64,000 bases of DNA. Origin: Fragum whitleyi. Taxonomy: Eukaryota; Mollusca; Bivalvia; Cardiida; Cardiidae. The DNA lies in contig OX411555.1 in the NCBI GenBank assembly GCA_948146395.1, positions 37,983,565-38,047,564 of the forward strand, read 5' to 3'. This document shows, piece by piece, positions 60,276 through 64,000 of this stretch; the stretch's first letter is position 1, and each line of letters starts with the position of its first letter. The notes below the pieces were generated by a model. It searched no databases, was not told the DNA's origin, and saw nothing but the letters and a program-made list of their open reading frames with translations. The translations under genes were made by a program, and so were the position numbers.

Positions 60276-62189
60276 ATGGATGAATGGATGGGTAGATGAA
60301 TGGATGGGCGGACGGGCGGCGAACTAATGAACGAACTAATGAAAGATTAAATGAATCAAACGATGACTTCGAAAGAATAATTTAACTGACGGATGGAAGA
60401 CTTACTGTATTGACGGATGGACGAATGAATTGAGTGACAGACAGATTGATGCTCAAAAAGTCAGTTTTGCGACAATATTGTCAAATTGATGGTTGATATG
60501 GTGGAAAGTAAGAGTGATTGATGAGAGGTCGAACGAATAAGGATGGATGTATGGGTCGAAGATTGAATGAAAATCAAAATTGTATATATATTTTTAACTT
60601 CATAAGTAGGTCCTGGAATCAGTGTAACGTCAGTTTTTACATTGAATTAAAGCCATTAAGTTTTCTTTTTTCACGACTGAAAGCAAACAGTATAACAACG
60701 AAGTGCAAACTTAAATTTCACGCAATTTTGCTTGTTGATTGGAAATAGTCGTGTCAAAAAGATAGGCATAATCAGTGGCATATGACATGGGTAATTGATT
60801 TGTGCATCGTCACGGTCTGATTTTTGGCACGTGGTATTGAACGTTGCGTAAGAATTGGCTATCTTTATGATCCTTGCACGTGTGATTATCGGCTGATGTT
60901 TTGGTATAGATATAGATGATGCATCGTTATGGTCAGATCAAAGAAAATTTGGATTATCAATGGCGCAATGTTTAAATAAACCCAGAAGAAAGTAAAAACT
61001 TTTTAACACTTGCCTAGCGGCTATTTTGATAATCCGCGTGTTGATAAAGCTTTAGAGAGGATTCGAATAATAAACAGTTATATAACTTAAAAAGTTGTAT
61101 CATGTGAATTGTTTGCGATCAGTAGCACACCAAACTATTTTCTGATAAATCTGGGTATCTTTTTTGAAAAAATAAATATGAAAGAACATTATTTGATGGT
61201 GATTGGTAAGATTGATAATTTAAACTGATTAAGTTCAAATAAAAATGTGATTTTCGGTGATCGAATTTAACTCGTAGTTAGCGGAATAACGGATTAAACC
61301 TAAGATTGGAAAAGTGCACAGTACACTCCTAAAGGTGAGATATATATTTTTTAATTTCATGAGGGACGAAAATGTCGTAAATACAGCTTTACAAACTGAA
61401 ATTTGGGGCGCTCAATGACCTTAACTAGTTCCATATGCTTTTTCGGCTTTCATTATTTATCGGATATATATATATAGTTTGTTTTTTTGTGTGTTTTTTT
61501 TAAATCAAAATATTGGTAAAAGTATAATCATGCGAGGATAAATGATTCAAAATTTAGATACATTTGTCACATTTGAAGGAAAATTAGAAATGCGTTATCC
61601 AATCACTTAGAAATTGAGAATTTTCCTTTTTTTAAGTAACAATCGTTATCTAAGCCACCCAATCCCATTTTTTATGATCATCATTGATAAATTCCCCGAA
61701 GTTCCCAATAGAACATTATGATCCAAAGTTACTGAATTCCTTTTGCTAGTTGACTCGCTGTAAATGCTGATTATGTTCTTTCGGAATTTCATCGGCTGTT
61801 GAGCAACTAAATCCCACACATGATTTTCGTTCCACAATGATTTCAAACTCTCCATCCCCTTACGATTGTGACATATTTATCCTAGATTAATGAACTGAAG
61901 ATAAAAATATGTTTCTTTAATTAAATTATATGATCCAATACCGATAAATCGATTAAATTAAGTCAAATCATGTACTATGTAAACTGGTCGCTAAAAACGA
62001 CTCAATTTGTTGGCGTCACTTCCGGTTTTACCTCGCGTTTGAAAAAATCGCCCAGGTGAGAAAATAAGTTTTTTTGTAAATAACAATTGGTGTTAACTTT
62101 TTTCGATAAAAATACTTGATTATATGGATATTTCAAGCCTTTATCTTTTTAGAAATATCATTGTTGTGTTGCATTGCAGAATCTCTTTA
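60276..62189. other. 1.9 kb insertion splitting a LINE; contents unrecognised
   Basis: Lies between the two halves of one RT gene. It begins with a degenerate ATGG/GACGG-rich simple repeat (60262-60440). The rest is AT-rich, with a short TA tract near 61465. A 69-codon minus frame (61646-61855) has a weak resemblance to the NDVWDLV region of Copia-type RTs but is too short to call. Near 62005-62065, GTCACTTCCGGTTTTACC and CCCAGGTGAG look promoter- or exon-like in isolation. No clear terminal repeats. Confidence 0.45.
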
Positions 62190-62640
62190 AATATGTGGTC
62201 TGTGGTGCCATAGCCTTTTCGAAAACCAGTCTGCTCCTCAGCTAGTAGATTCATATCTTCTAAGTACTTATTGAGTCTATTATTGAGAACAGCAGTGAAC
62301 AATTTACCAAAGCAGCTTAAAATGGTAATACCTCTATAATTGTCAGGGCTTGATTTGTCGCCTTTATTTTTATAAATGGGAGAAATAATTCCTTGTGATC
62401 ATTCATCTGGAACATGACCAGAATCAAAGACTATATTGAACAACTTGGTAAAGGCAGTTAACATTTTGCTCTTAGAGACTTTTAAAAATTCATTTAAAAT
62501 AAGGTCTGAAGCGCAAGCTTTGTTCAGTTTTCGACCCCGTTTATTTGCATTTTTACAAGAGAGTGATTCTCACGGTAGAAACATCTTTAAATGCACTCCA
62601 GTCCGTTTTTAGCATTTTCTTCACAACAAAACCTTATCCT
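62190..62640 (-). pseudogene. CR1/L2-like LINE, RT N-terminal segment
   Basis: The minus strand encodes LNKACASDLILNEFLK, FDSGHVPDE followed by a stop where W is expected, GIISPIYKNKGDKSSPDNYR, GITILSCFGKLFTAVLNNRL and EEQTGFRKGYGTTDHIF. These are the fingers/palm-entry blocks of a CR1/L2-like RT. The next expected block, CAFIDYKKAFDSV, is found at 60275, which shows that both segments are one interrupted element. Confidence 0.82.
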
Positions 62641-62735
62641 AATATCTGAAAATATATTATAGATATATTATAATTATAATATTTTTCTTTGAAGGAGTGG
62701 CCTTTTATGACTTGTTTTTTCAATCAAAAAAAAAA

Positions 62736-62862
62736 TGGGTACGAGTTGACTCCATAATTTTTGGAAAGGGTACGAGTTGACCAAAATTCGGGTACGAGTT
62801 GACCAAAATGGGTACGAGTTGACTTTGGTACGAGTTGCCGTGGGTACGACTTGACCTGCTTC
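62736..62862. repeat. Six-fold GGTACGAGTTGACC repeat
   Basis: GGTACGAGTTGAC-like motifs at about 62737, 62769, 62790, 62811, 62827 and 62843 (the last as GTACGACTTGACC). Irregular spacing of 16-32 bp separated by A/T-rich linkers. Function unknown. Confidence 0.75.
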
Positions 62863-62904
62863 CAAATCCCCATGGTACGTAAATGTGTGATGACTTCCCT
62901 TACA

Positions 62905-63125
62905 GAAATACAAAGTTTGCTGCAAACTAATCTATTTGCAAGAACAGTTAGCAGCAACTTAACATGTGTTTGCGGCAGAAAATCCATTTACTGCAAACAT
63001 TCTGCAAACGCCTTAGATAAAAAAATATGTTCCTGCAAACTATTTGCAAACAGGAAGTTTGCAGTAAGTTTGCGAGAACACATTTTTTATTAGTTAGATC
63101 ATGCACTTAGCAGGAAGTCTGCAAG
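62905..63125. repeat. CTGCAAA/TTTGCAG motif cluster
   Basis: About ten CTGCAAA, TTTGCAG, TTTGCAA or TTTGCGG motifs in both orientations within ~200 bp, giving many overlapping possible stems. It looks like a hairpin-rich miniature element rather than coding DNA. Confidence 0.6.
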
Positions 63126-63247
63126 AAGATGAACTTTGAAAAAAAAATCTTATAAGTTTCATCCCAATTGTAAATAGCTATTTTGAGTCATTATTAAACC
63201 TTCCCATGCTTATCTAAGTATTTTCTGTTGTAGGCCTACATAAGGCT

Positions 63248-63318
63248 TTAGCAGACAGTATAGACTAAGATCAGCCTGAATATATGTGCATTCTGATCTT
63301 AGCATACACTGTATCTAA
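63248..63318. repeat. Short palindromic dispersed repeat, copy 3
   Basis: ACTAAGATCAGCCTGAATATA and TGTGCATTCTGATCTTAGCATACAC. AAGATCAG and CTGATCTT arms are perfect complements. Confidence 0.6.
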
Positions 63319-63375
63319 GTATGAAAATACTGTTGGAAGTAAATTTACTAAGAATTTTTTCTTATTATATCATCC

Positions 63376-63402
63376 AGTCCCTTCATCATCCAGTCCCTTC
63401 AT
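63376..63402. repeat. Tandem CATCCAGTCCCTTCAT and SINE left target duplication
   Basis: AGTCCCTTCAT occurs at 63376-63386 and 63392-63402 before the SINE, and again at 63690-63700 after it. The 63392-63402 and 63690-63700 pair is the target-site duplication. Confidence 0.85.
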
Positions 63403-63689
63403 AGCCGCGGCAATAGCGCAGTTGGTAGCGCGTCGGACTTCTAATCCAGAGGTCTATATTCGCACGGGTTCGATCCCCGGCCGCGGCACTTATCCTTTCC
63501 GACATTTGTCTTCCGCCAATGGGTAGATAATCGTAAGCCTATGTGGAATAGCAACTGGAGGCTAGGAAAGGGATGTGGTGGTGGTACTGGTGTGAGAAAT
63601 ACCAGGAATCCATCGTTAGGTGCTCCAGTCGTCGCGATATAACTGAGAGATTGTTGAAAGCGACGTAAAACCCCAATTCAATTCAAACT
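63403..63689 (+). mobile_element. tRNA-headed SINE with 11 bp target duplication
   Basis: Starts with a tRNA-like head (about 63404-63487): acceptor arms GCCGCGG/CCGCGGC pair perfectly, followed by TAGCGCAGTTGGTAGCGC (A box and D arm), GGACTTCTAATCC (anticodon arm, UCU, tRNA-Arg-like) and GGTTCGATCCC (B box). A ~10 bp insertion (TATATTCGCA) before the T arm shows that it is not a functional tRNA. A ~170 bp body follows, and the tail is CGACGTAAAACCCCAATTCAATTCAAA. Perfect 11 bp duplications flank it. Transcription would be by pol III from the internal promoter. Confidence 0.88.
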
Positions 63690-63700
63690 AGTCCCTTCAT

Positions 63701-64000
63701 TATACCGGTACCTAAAGCAGCCGAATACTCCATTTTTAAACTAATATATATCATTTTCATTAAATACTATTAAAGATATTTGAATTTTTGTTCACATGCT
63801 CAAAGAAGCTAACTGTAAATAATTCAAAAGCCATCCCAAACACGAAAAGATACCATCTTTGTAAAGTATAAAGTGAATATTAAAATAAGAGGTCAGATCA
63901 TTCAGCAGAGGTTACCCAGAGGTTCAACACAGAAAACATTGATATATGGTTAAGGAATATTCATTCTAAATTCCGAAATTTTATAAACCGGAAAAGCTTT
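63701..64000. other. Window end, no feature recognised
   Basis: AT-rich intergenic sequence without a gene or repeat that I can name. Confidence 0.6.

Noticed and set aside
61646..61855. Copia-type RT fragment (NENHVWDLV)
   Set aside because: The resemblance covers only about 15 residues and the expected following KWVF-type segment is absent.
63403..63490. Functional tRNA-Arg(UCU) gene
   Set aside because: Acceptor and D arms are good, but there is a ~10 bp insertion before the T arm, and the sequence continues into a SINE body with flanking target duplications.

Overview
This is a eukaryotic, repeat-dominated window. I find no convincing host protein-coding gene. Almost everything that can be named is satellite DNA, a transposable element or its fragment. 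The element mix points to a lophotrochozoan animal, most likely a bivalve mollusc: a Ngaro/DIRS-like tyrosine-recombinase retrotransposon, 5'-truncated CR1/L2-like LINEs, a Tc1-like element, an intron-containing DDE transposon, a tRNA-headed SINE and several AT-rich MITE-like dispersed repeats. That assignment is inference; no species marker is present.

Layout. (1) Five blocks of one ~100 bp satellite occupy 1-5993, 10355-14134, 17378-18557, 23041-24336 and 38525-43604. Thirty tRNA-like modules of about 150 bp are embedded in them, all on the minus strand in the main arrays. Spacing between modules falls close to 248 + n x 100 bp. (2) A ~4.4 kb element with long terminal inverted repeats, called 'X' here, occurs three times: X1 5994-10354, X2 18558-23040, and X3 split into 29444-32538 and 38273-38524. 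It sits at the same point of the satellite monomer each time, so satellite and X appear to form one composite unit that has been duplicated. (3) A spacer at 14135-17377 holds a LINE ORF1-like pseudogene, a GCGACCA-type MITE and a 682 bp foldback element lying between two (TA)n arrays. (4) A nearly complete Ngaro-like retrotransposon at 24337-29443 encodes Gag, RT, RNase H, tyrosine recombinase and SGNH hydrolase. It is fused to the truncated X3. (5) X3 is interrupted by a 5.7 kb DNA transposon (about 32539-38271) with perfect 25 bp TIRs. Its six-exon minus-strand transposase gene is broken by frameshifts and a stop.

(6) From 43605 to the end is ordinary repeat-rich intergenic DNA: LINE fragments (46880-48497; 58840-60275 plus 62190-62640), a decayed Tc1 element (49233-50688), an inverted pair of ~330 bp MITEs, several dispersed or degenerate tandem repeats, and a SINE with an 11 bp target duplication (63403-63689).

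The most unusual structure is the satellite / tRNA-like module / X composite in 1-43604. It combines phased tRNA-like genes that carry T-run terminators, three X copies at the same monomer position, collinear private variants between blocks 2 and 5, a recent 895 bp internal duplication, and a palindromic inversion that closes the array. The Ngaro element is the best functional cassette. Sequence alone suggests that two introns would place Gag-RT and YR-SGNH in frame.
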